From contig NC_083642.1 in assembly GCF_963576545.1 (NCBI RefSeq), positions 7,392,901 to 7,456,900 on the forward strand: 64,000 nucleotides of DNA, written 5' to 3'. This DNA is from Limanda limanda. Its lineage: Eukaryota > Chordata > Actinopteri > Pleuronectiformes > Pleuronectidae. The notes under the pieces were generated by a model. It was not told where the DNA came from, searched no databases, and saw only the letters and a list, made by a program, of their open reading frames with translations. Shown here piece by piece: positions 42,048-55,597 of this stretch; the stretch's first letter is position 1; each line of letters starts with the position of its first letter. The position numbers and the translations under genes are program-made.

Positions 42048-42065
42048 GGGGGGGGGGGGGGGGGG
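42048..42065 (+). repeat. Run of 18 G, flanked by GCATG and CATGC
   Basis: An uninterrupted G run with flanks GCATG and CATGC that are inverted copies of each other. Other + strand G runs are 9720-9732 (13), 53191-53203 (13), 62197-62212 (16, hmga1a intron 2) and 63491-63507 (17, hmga1a intron 3). Confidence 0.95.
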
Positions 42066-42654
42066 CATGCGACACACTTAAGATGATAAAAAACACACTT
42101 TAAATCAACAAAGCTGCTGAATTCTCCTTCCTGAGCACACAGCAGATGAAGGGCTCTGCACCTTGCTCTAATCACAGATGGACGTGTGATGTGCGTGTTA
42201 CATAACCCAGACATCAACAGGAAGTACAGGAGGTAACAGGGGGAAGAAAAGTTGGTGGTTAAATATGCAAGATCGTAAACTTTAATGTGGCAGCCAACAA
42301 CTATTTTTCATGTAAAGATACAGTTGTGTTGAGTTCTGAGCAGAGAATGAAGTCGCTCTCCTTCTGTGGTATGTGATGTCGGTCCGAGCTGGTGTTGGCG
42401 TTAGTGCACATGAGGCTCCTCCCTGTGGAGCCATTGGTCTTATATCTGCAAAGCAAGATGCCTCCAGCTCTGACTCAAGGGATGTAACCATGACACCCGG
42501 GTGGACATGATTCAACCTTCTCTATTCTGTGATGACTTTCATTGCACACAAACAACGCACACGCACGTCGGCCACCTGCTCACCACGGTGCAGTTACACC
42601 AGAAACACAGCAGCTACACATTATGTATACAAAATATGGGCAGTGTATCTTTAT

Positions 42655-43060
42655 GCTAGTGAGTGCAGCCCGTAGACTGTATAAAAAAATGTATATGCCT
42701 GAAACCTGTATTTTCTCGAATGACCAGCGGAGGGCGACTCCACTGGTTGCAAAAAGAAGTCTGTGAGAAGATAATTCTACTTCTAACTTGAATTAAAACC
42801 TCAGTAAACATTTCCATACACAGTTTATGTTCTCATTCACAAGTCTCAAGTCTCCCTTTTCTGATTGACAGCTGGTACCATCCAATGGGTGTAGGTTTGA
42901 AGTGTAGGTGGGCGTGGAGTATCCCCAAGCTCTTAGTCAGGCTTCGCCCCCCTTACCTTCCAAGTGTGATTTCTTCTAGTTTAAAAGAAATCATGTAGGC
43001 GTTGGACAAACTGAAGGCTTCAAAATCGCAGTTCATATCAATGGTTGAAGGCACAAGTCC
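42655..43060 (+). repeat. Percomorph interspersed repeat (CTCCACTGGTTGCAAAAAGA type)
   Basis: It contains GCAGCCCGTAGACTGTATA, GAGGGCGACTCCACTGGTTG, CAAAAAGAAGTCTG, ATTGACAGCTGGTACCATCC, AATGGGTGTAGGTTTGAAG and GGTGGGCGTGG, then GGCTTCAAAATCGCAGTTCA in the 3' part. I recognise these as ordered blocks of a common percomorph repeat. A shadow frame at its 5' end is not a gene. Confidence 0.8.
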
Positions 43061-45584
43061 AAAATAAGTTTAAAACACACATTTACCAACTGAAATGTCT
43101 CACCTGTCGACCAGTGAGGAAGAGATGCAACCATTCATGTTTTTTTAATCTGCGTGGCAACTGGCTGGATGTTTAACTTGATTCAGTTGTTCTTCTGGTT
43201 TTGTGTTTATGAGACGATTTCACTAAAGGTATAACACCTTTCTGAGAAGAGGATTGTTTTGGTCCAAGATGTTGGTGCTTCAGCAACATCTGATGGTAGT
43301 CGATATCGTTCATATGACCTTTAGGAAGAGCTTGTTGTGTTACAGTGTGTTGCAGCTCTCTGACTTGTCTGTACTTTGGGAGGTGGTGATAGAGGTTACA
43401 TCCACAGCGGGTTGGGACGGGCAATTTCAATTTCGGGTCAGGGCAGCGAAGTTCTGGGCACCGGGCCATGGATCTGTCTGTGCCCGGCGTCCTGCTCAGC
43501 TACACTGCAGCTCTCCACAGATGTAAATGTAACCGCAGGGGGTCTTCACAGCATTAAGCATTGCTTAACAGTACAAAAAACTCTCTGCTCTCATAGCTGA
43601 TCTGGGACTTTATTAATGTAGATGCGTGTCTTTGCCAGGGTCTGTACTTTGTTCTACAACAGTGCTTTTTAATGTTTATTGTTTCAGCTTAAACTATTGA
43701 CGTTCTCTATTCAATTTTTCATGCATATGCTTATTGACTAAACCCAGCAGAGTAATTCAGGCTCCAAAAGCCACTGAGCCTGTGTGAATAATGAAAAGAC
43801 TCAAAATCACAACTGATTTCTGCCAAGTGAGACATTAGGTGTGATTGTCCAACGGGTTGGAACTGGCAGCCAATCCCACAGAGGACAGAATCGGTCTGAA
43901 GACACTATACCACGTCCACGGTGGAGCAGATTATACATGTATCATTTAGTCTGACCATTAATATTTCAATGTAAGTGATGGGAAACCAAATCCACTGTCT
44001 GGCATGATGTAAATCCAACATGAGGATTCAACTCCCCAGACTGCTGAGTTCAACATGGAGGGTTTGTACTTTGAGGGAGTTTCCTTCCACTTTATTTGTG
44101 TGAGACTGAAGCTTCACATTGACCTAAAATCAACTCCTGGTGGCATGAAGTCTTTTCTTATTACTTATAGTGAAAATGCATCGTGAACGTGTGCCAGAGT
44201 AACCAGTGTGAATACGAGGGATAGTTACCTCAAGAAAGAAAATATTATAAAGTGCATATGAGCATCCAGCTAGTATTATTAGTAGTAGTAGTATTATTAG
44301 TATAAGACAGATTTGAATAATGGGGAGACGACAATATCTGTAAAGGACAATTTAAAATACTTCTGGGACGCTTTTAACCTTTACCCGAACAATCATGAGA
44401 GAAAAATCTTCAGTTTTCGATACATACCAATTAAATCTGTGGCAGCATAAAAGGTGCAGAACAATGTTGAAATAAAATACTGAAGAAATGGATAGCCTGT
44501 CATTGAAAAGCATTGGTCTTTGATTTTATTGCGACAAGTTCACCAGTATCCAATTTAGAGACTCAGGGAACTGCAACCTGTTAATTTTTTTACATTTACA
44601 AAATTAACAGAATAACATGAATAATGCACAATACCCCGGGAAACAGGGAAATGTTTTCGACAAACTCACTACTTCCAATCTTTTCCTTCCCTGGAGGACT
44701 TCATACTCTCCTCCTGCTCTAATTTACTTTTATTACTCTTCATCACCTTAAAGAGCCGAAGCACGATGGAGGTTTCTGACAAGTTCTCGCTTGCGGCTGT
44801 TTTTCTTTCTATTTCAATCACAGCATTAAAATTCCCAAGACATTCATCGCACCGTCTGACAAGCCTCAAAGTTTGATATCACACCATCAGAACCAGATTA
44901 AGATCGAGTGTTTTTAGACACACCTCAGACAATGTTAGAATGTTCTTATCACCCGGTTCAGCTCCTGCTTTAATGCTTCAATTAGCACTTACTTTCCCTC
45001 CCGTTTAAATTACCCACCTATTTGGCAGAATCTGCATCAGAATGAAGGTCATTTCTAATGTCACGTCAGTATCGACATTCGCTCTAGTTAGTCTTGTTTG
45101 ATCGGGATGTAAGTAGGTTTGGTCTTTTTTTAATCAAAGCACGCTGTACAACATTCAGTATTTAATCCCCCTCCCTCTCCCTCAGCTTGCAATAAAAAAA
45201 CTTAAGTCAAGTTTCTTCCTGTTGCCATTCATCACCAGCACAGTGTGTCTCAGAGGAATTTACAGGCATCAAGCCTCCCAATCAATCACACGACAACATT
45301 TAGTGAAAGAGCAGAGCAGAGAAATCAAAGCACAGGATACAGAGACGAGAGGGAAGAGGAGGAATCTCTCCAGATGTTAGTCTGTTTAATGCACAGTGCA
45401 AAACGAATGCACCCTCTTTACTTTGACTTGATCTGAGGGTTGATATGGTGCTGTGGTGATTTTGAAAGCACATATATAGAGAAAAAACTGTTATTACTGT
45501 AAAAGTATTTCACTGATGGTGCAATAGTCCTGGAAACTAAAATATAGTTTTGATTTGATGCAACGTTTGAAAGAGAGAAAGATA

Positions 45585-45695
45585 AATCCTGGATCTAAAC
45601 CGAGTACAGTGGAAACTGGTTCCGTAGTTTTTGTGAAATCCTGACAAACAGACACCCGTAAAAAACACAATCTCCACAGAGGAGGTATTAAACTG
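45585..45695 (-). repeat. Dispersed repeat family A, piece 5
   Basis: A short fragment: ATCCTGGATCTAAACCGAGT, TTCCGTAGTTTTTGTGAAAT, CCTGACAAACAGACACC and TCTCCACAGAGGAGGTATTA. It shares these blocks with the pieces at 8.0, 14.3 and 16.3 kb. Confidence 0.65.
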
Positions 45696-46489
45696 AAAAG
45701 TTTCTACAAAGACGACTGCAGACTTGGTGAGTATTGGTTCATCGGATCAACCCATTGAGTTTTAGCCTTTGACAGATCTTTGAAAGTGTTTTGTTAAATC
45801 TAGAGTTGAAACAATTTGTGAAGGAAAAAGTCAAACATTTAGCTTCTGAACTTCTTAGATGTGAGTGTTTGTTGTTTTTTCTCTTTCATATATGATTCAA
45901 AATGGATTATTTGGAGTTTTATAGTCAAAAACAGAAAATCGAGTATGTTTGGTTCTTGGAGATTGTCAGCGGGTATTTTTCACCATTTTATGACATTTTA
46001 TTGAAAAAGCAATTAAACGAAAATGAAGAAAATAGTTAGTTGCAGAATGACACATGGAATCTAAACTGGTTCATCACTTCACAGTAACTGATCAAAGAGC
46101 TTGTTTAATTTAAAATCCTACATTCAGGTATTTTCAGGATATCTTAAAATGTCTTCCTTTAACGTTTGTATTAGCACAGCTCTACCTGACCTCCAGAAAC
46201 CACTTCATGATAAACCTTGGCTGAAGTGATTAACTCCCAGCTCTCAGGTTTGGTCGGTGAATCATCCCAAACTGACCAAGGATCCTGGTAAATTATTGAT
46301 GAGCGACCTGGCAACCAAACCACTGCATTCAGGGGAGGTGCTCGAAAGAAAATGTGAAGTAGTATTGAAGGTTTTATTTACGGAAGCAGCCTAGTCAGGG
46401 GCCCTTGTGAATAAAGTGGATGAAATGTGCGTTTCCCTTCTATCTTTCCTCTGTTCGTGGAATAAGTCTATAGAAGAAAAACATTTATT

Positions 46490-46690
46490 CACTTTCTTGT
46501 TGAGATTGGGATGAGGAGACTGATACCGCTCTCTTATCTGTCAGCCTGCAGCCACTTGACTTAGCTCACCAAAAGGGAATCAGCTGCAGCGCGGCTCTGT
46601 CTTATAGAGATTCCGCCTACCAGCTCATTTTAAGCATAGCGCATGATTTATCTTGTTTGTTTTATCTGTGTCAAAGCAAAAATATCAAAG
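46490..46690 (+). repeat. Dispersed repeat family B, best copy
   Basis: Blocks GGATGAGGAGACTGATACC, GCTCTCTTATCTGTCAGCC, TGCAGCCACTTGACTTAGCT, GCGGCTCTGTCTTATAGAG, TTCCGCCTACCAGC and TTATCTTGTTTGTTTTATCT follow the order of a common teleost repeat. It aligns with 29.76-29.84 kb over the first block. Confidence 0.65.
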
Positions 46691-49600
46691 TATTCTTCTA
46701 ATGAACCAGTTCTGAGTGCAGCCTACGCTTTGCACTCTTAAAAACACTGAGCTTTTACAAACTTCCTGTTTCAGTTGAAACTGTATTTTCACTTCTGCAT
46801 CTCAGACGTGTTTTTTTTCTTCCCTTCCTCTCCTTCATCCGGTGCCACAGTTTATCTGGGCTGAGAGTGTCGCCTCCTATACATTGTGCGGATGTAATCC
46901 AATTCAGGGAAACGTTTGCAGCTGCGGCCAAGAGTCATTGTTATACATTGAGACACCCTATCTGGAAAAAGGCACCAAACCGCCTCTACAATCGCAGCAG
47001 GCAGGATAAGTCATGTTTGGTTTTAATCCTCTGAAGCTGCTGCTGCCGTCGGAGCACAACTACTCCTCTGTCGCAGATGAACCTGTGACGTGTGGGAGCC
47101 GACGCTTCCCCAGATGAACCCACCAATGTATTTACACATGAAAAACGTTGTTTATTCAACAGGATTATCAATGGCCAGCTCCAGAATAAAAGCTGTTCCC
47201 GGGTTACATTAGAGAAATATACAAAGATTTAACTACTGTCAGAATGCAAATGTATGTGCAGTAGCATTTACATGCAGCATCCCATAATCGTGGAGAGATG
47301 TTCCCCCCTGGACACAATGAACATTTTAAATAGAGTTATGGCTCAGTCTGAAGATGCATAAAGTACATTGAGCATTCCAGCTTATCTTAATTGCTTCTGC
47401 TTGTGATAGTCCTCAGCACTCCATCAAAACTAAACCGCCTTTACTGTCGCAGTGTTGACGATAACTCAGTTTGTGTTCTTACCGTTCAGCCGTTTCCTTG
47501 AGGATTAGAAAACAGCTTAAATATGTTTGTTATAAACCATATAAACCTGCAAACTGGGTGAGACACAAGAGGTAAATCAACAGGATATTTACTTCCCGGG
47601 AGAATATAATGTTGGTTAAAAGAAAACAAGTTCAAACTGGCTTACCGGCTGAACTTATTCCAGGTCAACATCCACATGCTCTGTAGAACGAAAACTTGAA
47701 ACTTCTCCACTTCTTTAGATTGTTACGTAATCGGACGAAAAATATAAATAAATAAAAATTTGACGGCATAATTTACTCCATGTTTTTAGCCTTAATGTCC
47801 GCTGTCATCCTTTTAGCCCGGGGCCACATTGAAGTTTGACTTTCGTACCAGCTCTTAAAGTCTCAACTCAAAAAACTTCCACCATTGTTGAAATGTCCTA
47901 TGATTGTCTCACTTGAACTATTAGCTACACTGCCCCCTCACAATTCCCAGTGGTACTGCTCTGTTATGTCTGTTGGTGACAATAAATTGAGAAAAGCAAT
48001 TCATAGAAAACTATTTAATACTTTGTTGTAGGCCTTAAATTGTGTAATGAATCAATACTACGTGAGCTTTCAGAACACGTGCACAAATAAGGACGAAACA
48101 AACACAGAAAGAGGGCTCTGTTCGTTCTGTATACATTCGTAACATTGAGTCAAATGTGTGTTTTGGTTAAATATAGCAAATTGCAAATAGGTACAAGTAA
48201 GTCCATTTAAAGAAATTAATAAAGTGACATCAAGCCACAACTTGCTGTTTTAATACAATTCCGACAAATCAGATACACTGAGTTATTGAGCTCGACACAG
48301 ATGTGAGCCAAACTACTGGAGGGTGTAATCCCAAAACAACAGAATAACGAGTCTGTCTATCATTCCTGCGTTCGTGGCTCTGGTTGTTTGTTGTGACTTT
48401 CTATCAGATCCTCTATTCCCTTCATGCTCTGCTGTGAAAAAGCTGTTTTCGTTGTGTGGCTCTGATGGAAAATCATTTATCTGGAGGACACGTACAATCG
48501 CTCTGAAACTGGGTGTAGCCTTTAAACCGCAGCTGGCTGGCAAATGTCACCGACATGTTCACCGTCTTTCTGCTGTTGTAGCGAAGCGAGCCACACACGC
48601 TGGAAACAGAGAGGACGGCTCGGTGATCTCCTCCACTGCAGCAGATTGAGTGAAGATTGTCAAACGAGTAAACAACGGCTGAGCAGTCGTTCTTCCCATT
48701 GACCAAACCCTCCTCCAATTACTTCCTTGTCTCCCCTTTCCTCCGTTCTCATTTGTTATATCCTCTGTGACCTTTCCGTCGGCGGTGGCAGCAGTCAGAC
48801 GTCAGCGTGTGAGCGTATCATTGATGGAGGGGTGGAGGTCATTACCAGCAGTTGTCTCGGAGAGGGCTTGAATCCCCCAGAAAGCTGCAGCCAGCGCCCG
48901 GCCAGTATAGAGTGGGCTGAATTACTGACCGGGCCTAATTGGTTCCTTGTATGGGCTGTGATGCAAGCAGGATGTGACACTTAAGGCTAGACTTCCTGTG
49001 CTGTCTGCCCTTTGTGTCAGTGCCATTAACCTTTCCTTTCTGCCTTCCCCTCTGTGTTTTTACGTTCAATTAAAGGCCCGATTGTAAAAAAGGCTGCAGG
49101 AGTAGGACTAAGAGCTCGGTCACCGGCCATGTAAAAGGATATAATTGCACCCTAAGTTCCTATTCTGATGGAACTTGGCTTCTAGGAGGTGAAAATCCTC
49201 TGGGCTGTAAATGTACTGGATTGTTGAGCTTTCTGAGGCTGATGGGGTTTGCACGTGCTTCATTGTGTGTAGGTGTGAGAATTACGGTTGTTTTCTCAGG
49301 CATGAGTGAAAAATACTTATTTTTCCATTTTGCATATTGAGTGTAAAGTCGTAATGTTGAGAATAAACATGAAATTGCACATTTATAGTGGAGCTGTTAA
49401 GAATATATCAGACCACTAATGTTAGAGCATATGACCGACTCTACAAATTACTTATATAGATGAATCTGTGAAAGTATACAGTGTAGAAATCAGTACAAGC
49501 AATTTATCCGAAACATTTAGAGATTATTCTTGAAATACCCCAAAAAAGCCTCCCTCTGCTTTATCTCAAATTTATTGTCAAACTTTCCAATCTATTCATA

Positions 49601-51525
49601 AAGTACAGAAAGCATATTCCTCCGATTCCTCTCGATTCTCATTAATTCCACTTTATTCATGAAATACAAAAAAGAAATCTTCCTTCTCGTTTCTTTTTCA
49701 TATGTCTGCAAATACTCTTCTGTGGAAAACATCTGAAATATGTGCATGCCTGTGTAAGTCAGTGTGGGAGAGTTTCCAGGCTGGACTGTGCATTGAATAC
49801 AGACACAATAAGAAACTCTTCATCAGCAAAACTGTAAATACTTCCACTAATAATAATAATGTATATCCAGAGGGAACAATGCTTTCTAAATTCTGCAAAG
49901 TGAAGCCTTACTCTGGTGTCAGCCCGTTGGGATACAGTGTTATTCTGTGTGTATTGTCATTGCTGTGTAATTAATCATAAGTCCTAACTGCATTCACAGG
50001 CTCCCCTTTGGTTAATTGGACTGCAGCTGCAGAATGGACTAAGCGATGATTTATTCAGCAGGCAGGTGGAGCGCGGCCCCCTCCCCCCCCCCCTTCTCCT
50101 CCTTCCAGGTACCAAGGATGGATGGCTCACTCCTGCAACCAGCTACCCCCTGCCCCCCCCTCCATGCCTCAGGCCAATCCACTCTGAGGACACACTTACA
50201 AGACGGGCTTCACGGTGGCAAAAGGAGAGGAGGAAAGGTGCGTCGGAATCTGTTCTCTTTCTCTTCTCGAGACTTAAACTGGTAACGAGGGATGAGGCTC
50301 TTGACCGTCGGAAGAAGCTTTAACAAGTGAACTTCCTCACATTGTTGGCGAGTAAAGACAGATACCAGGGGCAGCTGGAGGTGGGGCCCGCTACACATCC
50401 GCTGCCCTCCTCCCTTCATGGGTCTCTGCCTTATTTACCGGCCGTGCTGGGAGGCAGGCCGGCGGTAACTTCATCATTTCAGGCTTGTTGGCGAGCGGAG
50501 CCGCTGTGCCAACCTTCCTTTGCAGTGTTTTATCAAAGGTTAAGATCGTTTGGTCACACAGATAGAGTGTGAGAGTGTGGTTAAGACCAAGAGAGTCCTT
50601 CGCAGGTGGAGTAACCAACTGTGAAGCCTTTTAATTGAATCGCTTAATAAACCAAACATTGTTGCCAACAGCGTTTAACATCAAGGTGTTAACATTCAAA
50701 CTCACTTTAAATCCAGTGTAGAGTGTGAAGATGTAGCGGTCCCTTTTGATTAAAGTGTGTAGTTACTGCTCCAGTTATGTCAGGTATCTGTCATATACTG
50801 TGGGTGTACTGGCCACACACCAGGTTAACACCAGATTACATAATTTTCACTCATTTCCCTCCTCAGCCACATGTGACGTTTCACAGATAATCAGTCCGAT
50901 TGTTGGATGGAGACTATAATCTACAGGAGCAGAGCCCATATATCAACATTAGGGTCACACCTTCTCTCGGTGTAGTTTAGTTTCAGTGCTGCTGGCGTTC
51001 CATTTCCCTGAGATAACCACACTTTAATAGTTAATGCAGCTATGGGGCCCCCTCTGCATCACAAACTGCCCATCCGTCTCACCTAGACCCCCCCGGGTGG
51101 CCGCGCCCCCGTCCGTCCTCAGAAACTCTAATCGTTCATCAATAGGCAGCGATCTGACACCTGCTGACACAGGAAACCCGACACTGTGATGTGGTCAAGG
51201 CCAGAGACGGACATCCTGGTGTCAGAGAGGCGATCTGTCAACGGATATTACTCCAGACACCACACAGGGGCTTCCCAGCGTCAACAGCTGGATAACAGGC
51301 TCAGAGTTCTGCTCACGTACAGAAAAGATCCACTTTGTTTAACACTGAACAAGGACACAGAGATTAGGTTGTGAGAATATCGCCTCATATCTGCTTAGGT
51401 CTATGTGAGCCAGTACCGGCAACAGTTTTAGAACTGTCCCCCACAAGGTTTCACATCGTTATAGGAATGCAAAGCTAAATCAGTTAGTAGATATTTAAAG
51501 CTAGTATTCTAGCTAGATTCATCCT

Positions 51526-51760
51526 CTTGTCAATCAATCAATCAATCAAATTTTATTTGTATAGCTCATATTCACAAATCACAATTCGTCTCATAGGGCT
51601 TTAACATGGTGTGACATCCTCTGTCCTAAACCCTCAGCAAGAGTCAGGAAAAACTACAAAATATCCGTTTAACAGGTAAAAATATGTAGAAACCTCAGAG
51701 AGACACATGTGAGGATCCGTCTCCCAGGACGGACAGAAGTGCAATAGATGTCATGTTAAA
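51526..51760 (+). repeat. Percomorph interspersed repeat (CAAT start, ATTTTATTTGTATAGC block)
   Basis: It begins with five tandem CAAT/TCAATCAA units, then AAATTTTATTTGTATAGCTC, CTCATAGGGCTTTAAC, GACATCCTCTGTCCTAAACC and CTCCCAGGACGGACAGAAG. These blocks in this order are a very common percomorph repeat. Recognition is by recalled blocks and is not database-checked. The copy is moderately diverged. Confidence 0.8.
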
Positions 51761-54540
51761 GTTTTTTAGCAGCATTGATAGGGTAAACATTTTGAAGGAT
51801 AACTTCAATACGGTATGTCAATCAGCATTTGACTGACGAGTGGAGTAACTTCATCCTCAGTCACAGACCTTCGTATTTACAAGGCCCTGCTGTCGCTGTC
51901 CTGCAAGAAATGAAGAAAGAACCCTGATGATTTCATCACTAGGTAAAGACAATAAAATGTGGCCTTATTTGATCCTTTATAAAAAACTTTATATCTCTCT
52001 CTTGCGTCAATTTGCACTATTTTTATTTTAAGTCCGTGTTTGTGAGTCCACAGGCTTCATGATTCTAGTGCACAGATTGTGTGGAAAACAGGATAAACTG
52101 AATTAGTTCTTTCTTCCAGGTTTTGGGTGATATTCTTAAAATGTCACAGTCTGGCTGCTGTTGACTCACAGATTGTGTAAACTTGAGGCAAGAGAGCCCA
52201 TTTTCCAAGAAGCCTGACAGGGGAATGCCAGTCAAAGTGAAATCAATAGGACAAATGTTGGAGTGACTCAAGTCTGTGGCGCAGACGAACCCGTTTCTGA
52301 TGAGGGGTTTGTAAACCTTCCATCTCCAGCTGTACGGCCTGGCCCTTATTTGTTGTTACGGTCATCACATCAGCTCTCTGCCGAGAGAATCTTCCTTCCC
52401 TTCCCAATGGAAATAAAAAGCAGTTATAAAACTCAGCACAAATCGCCTCCACGAGTAACCAACCCAGGTGGAGCTGAGGCCGCTTTCTCTCGGGACTCCA
52501 GCTGCCACACGGAGATGTGACAGGCCCCAAAGAGGCAGGCGGGTCCCTTCCATTCTGATCAATCAGCTCCGACAGAGCGGGGTAGGGTGAATTCTAAAAC
52601 TCCAGATGCACCGTCACCAAGGTGACTCTCATCTATTACCCCTCCCAACCACTCCGAGCTTACACTCATCTGTCAGAGTGACAGAGCTTCTTCGTTTCCT
52701 GCACTTTAGTTGGACTTGGACCTGATGAGGGTCCGTGGATTTAAGTGGTAACTGAATTCTGCTGCATGTGATTGTTATTTATGGAGGGCGAGCTTTACAT
52801 CACGCTGCACAGTGAGGGAGTTAGTGAGGGAAATGGAGCATCACATGCAAAACTGTAATAAGAATTATGCATTTATAAAATAACGGTGTTTCCCACAAGC
52901 TTTTCATGGTTTTGAATGAATTTATCGTCTGGGAACACGTTCCAGTACAATGCACCTTGACGACCACGCAGCCGATGCTTGTGTGCTGCATTGTGTTATT
53001 TCTCTGTGACTGCAAACCTGCTGCACGTCAGCTTCAGGTGAGGAATCAGTGCAGATTTCCTCAGAGCAACAGCACCCTCTAGTGGGCTTCACTGCTCCTG
53101 TGCATGGCAGCCGGCCACAAGAGCCGAGGTGTGTTTCACTTCACCTCATCAGAAGAGCAAGTCTCCAGGGAGAATCTGTTCAGAACAGGTGGGGGGGGGG
53201 GGGACCAGGAGAAGAGCTGCTGCTTCTACTATTTTTTTTAAATGAGCTGAACATAATGTTTTAAAGGAAATGAGGAGAATATATTTCAACTCATTATACA
53301 TGTTTTGACTCTGTGTAAGTATGTCCACTAGATGGTGTCATTTCTCAAAGATGTGATGACCTCAGTCAGTGTAACTTTTCAGATCCGATCACAGTCTGCC
53401 ACCTATTGGCGAAGAGAAGATGTTGCTCCCTGTCAAAACAATATTTCAATAGAAATACTCCCATCATCAATTATATATCTAATCATAAAGTGAGGCTTTT
53501 GAAATAAAATATACATTTATTTGAATAAATCCAAACAGTAAGAGCAGGTGGTGAAGGAAGCGCACAAACATTTAAGTTAAGTAAAAACACAAATACATAA
53601 AATGTACTCGTAAAAGTAAATCTACCACATTAACTTTTCTACCTGAGTAAAAGTAATCAGATTTCCTAATGCAAACCACATTACTGTTCCTTCTTATTCT
53701 TGATCACTTTGATGTAAGTTTGTAACATAATGCAGCGGAAAAACATGTTGGAAAAAAAGAGCAGATATTTGTTAATAACTGTTGCAAAGTAAAATCTTAA
53801 GTAAAGTACCGATACATGAAAAATGGACTTAGGTACAGTAACAAAGTAATAATACTTGGTGATATCCCTCCACTGACTGGCACAGTGTGCGGCCCACATT
53901 TATATCCATATGAATATTACATGTGTTATGTGGCCCATGTATTATGTATGAGTTTTTTTTATAGCTTACCTTGAAGAGTGCTGCACTGAAGCTGACCCTG
54001 ACCTTTGACCTCCCTGCAGAGGCACCAGGGCGTGACTGATTGCCTTCGGGGATGAAGAGATGTTAACGTGAACAATAATAAAAAAACAATATGGAATATT
54101 TTAGAATGCAAAACCTCCAGTTTGCCTGATTCCTGGGGATTATATAGTGTAACCGGTAGTAGAAATACGTTTTCCTGGCTTGAACGCAGCTCAATTCTCA
54201 TGTGATGAGTAAAAAATTAAACGTAAGAATAATGGGACCCACTGGCACTTTGAGGTTGTTGCTGCCAAGGGAAGTTTTAAATATGGAAATGCTTTCTCCC
54301 CTTAGAAATTGCACAGGCTTGACTCACACTATGACTGATGCACCCGCTGGATCTGTGTCCAAAAATCTCAGGATGTGGATATGAAAGTATTTGCAAAAGG
54401 AGAGCAGGGCGCTGAGTCACTGACCGACGTGCCGAGGTGAAATTAGGTGGTATAAGAGCTCCCATTATTCCCCACATGCAGGAAGATCACATAAATACAG
54501 TTCAATCCACTAAACAGGCAGCACGCGCTACTTCCTGTGT
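51761..54540. other. No gene recognised
   Basis: It contains the hAT-like MITE and a 13-base G run (53191-53203). The frames are short and featureless. Confidence 0.65.
53545..53875. mobile_element. Nonautonomous hAT-like MITE, diverged
   Basis: The left end CAGGTGGTGAAGGAAG and right end CCCTCCACTG are degenerate inverted ends of the fish element whose termini read CAGTGGTGGAAGAAGTA. Inside are the typical runs ACTCGTAAAAGTAA, CTGAGTAAAAGTAAT, TTAAGTAAAGTACC and TTAGGTACAGTAAC. There is no transposase. I could not find a convincing 8-bp target duplication, so the ends may be off by a few bases. Confidence 0.7.
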
Positions 54541-54545
54541 TTGTG

Positions 54546-54766
54546 TGAGTCAGAGACGACTCATGACTGAATCAGCCCCATCCCCCGCCCACTAACCTCC
54601 ACCCGCCCCCTCGCAGAAGTATAAAAGACACCCACACACATATTCCCTCTCCGCCCACCTTGCCTTTCAACTGCTCCCACACTTTTCCTCTCTCCTCCCA
54701 ATGGATTTTCTCTCCCTCTCTCTCTCTCCCTCTGTCCCCCCCCCCTTCATCTGCTCGTCAGAGGAT
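54546..54766 (+). promoter_or_regulatory. Promoter-like cluster with possible leader exon, perhaps an upstream hmga1a promoter
   Basis: In order: a consensus AP-1 site TGAGTCA (54546-54552), a GC box CCCCGCCC (54583-54590), a second GC box CCGCCCCC (54603-54610) and a consensus TATA box TATAAAAG (54620-54627). A start near 54650 would give an exon of about 115 bases ending at the donor-like GAT|GTGAGT (GT at 54767). An 86-codon frame from ATG 54701 is low-complexity Ser/Leu and Cys/Val and looks noncoding. The nearest + strand acceptor with known coding is hmga1a at 60497, 5.7 kb away. Transcription is not shown by sequence alone. Confidence 0.4.
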
Positions 54767-55597
54767 GTGAGTGTCGTGTGCGAATGTGTGTGTTTGTGTG
54801 TGTTAGTCATGTTCAGGCTCATCCAGGGCCAACAGCAGCACAGGCAGGGGGAAACCCAGGCACAGGCAGGAATAGGATGTTTTGTCCACATCTGTTCTTC
54901 GGTTTGGCTGCAGCACTCGTGCGGTTTACGCAGCGTCCTAAAAATGGATTTGCTAGAATGAGCAAGAGAGCGTGCAGGAGGGGAAGACGGATGAGCGTGT
55001 GGGAGGGTGGGGTGGGGGGGCAGGAGGACATAGTAAGGGGTGGGGGTGGGTATGCCAAAGTGGGCCAAGCACACCCCCCTCACCCACCACATCCACCAAC
55101 ACCACCACCACCAATGCCAACCCCATGGTTAATAGGATTCCGTCTGGCCTGAGCTGCTGCAGAGTTCAGGAGACGACTCTGATGATGAGACGTCTGATGG
55201 GTTTGTCTCATGTAAGATTTGAACAGTTAAAGTCAAACACTGGTTGGTTTCATGCTACAGGTAAAGATCTGCTTGCAGGGTTTGGAATTATATCACTTAC
55301 ATCTGCAAGTGTACATCTTAACGTTCATCCATTCATTCGTCCATTCATTCATTTAGACCTTTTCATATACGGGGAAAGGGCATTGAGAGCAGATTTATAT
55401 AAATTATAGGATATCAGAAGTGATCCAAGAATGTTTAAAAAGTAAAGACTAGTATGATAAAAATCTGGATTTATAATTTATCAATTTCATCCTTCAAAAT
55501 CCAAGAGCTGAATAAAGTGAGTTGAGCAGTTGCAGTATTAGTTAAGAGGTTAATGTCATGAAATAATGACTGCATTTACCAGGATTTGCACTTATTA

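Larger units (their letters stand above)
43061..51525. other. No gene recognised
   Basis: Apart from the repeat pieces at 45.6 and 46.5 kb, this is unique noncoding sequence. GC-richer patches are at 48720-48960 and 50060-50480 (with an 11-base C run near 50083). They could be regulatory, but no frame or promoter set is convincing. Confidence 0.65.

Noticed and set aside
41499..42086. 195-codon Ser/Ile/Pro-rich frame
   Set aside because: It is a stop-poor tetranucleotide array, and overlapping frames look equally 'coding'.
43848..43870. TGATTGTCCAACGGGTTGG, resembling the start of miR-219
   Set aside because: The match ends after about 11 bases, and no precursor hairpin could be traced.
54701..54961. 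86-codon + frame after the TATA box
   Set aside because: It is Ser/Leu and Cys/Val low complexity from CT and GT runs, so it is probably noncoding leader.
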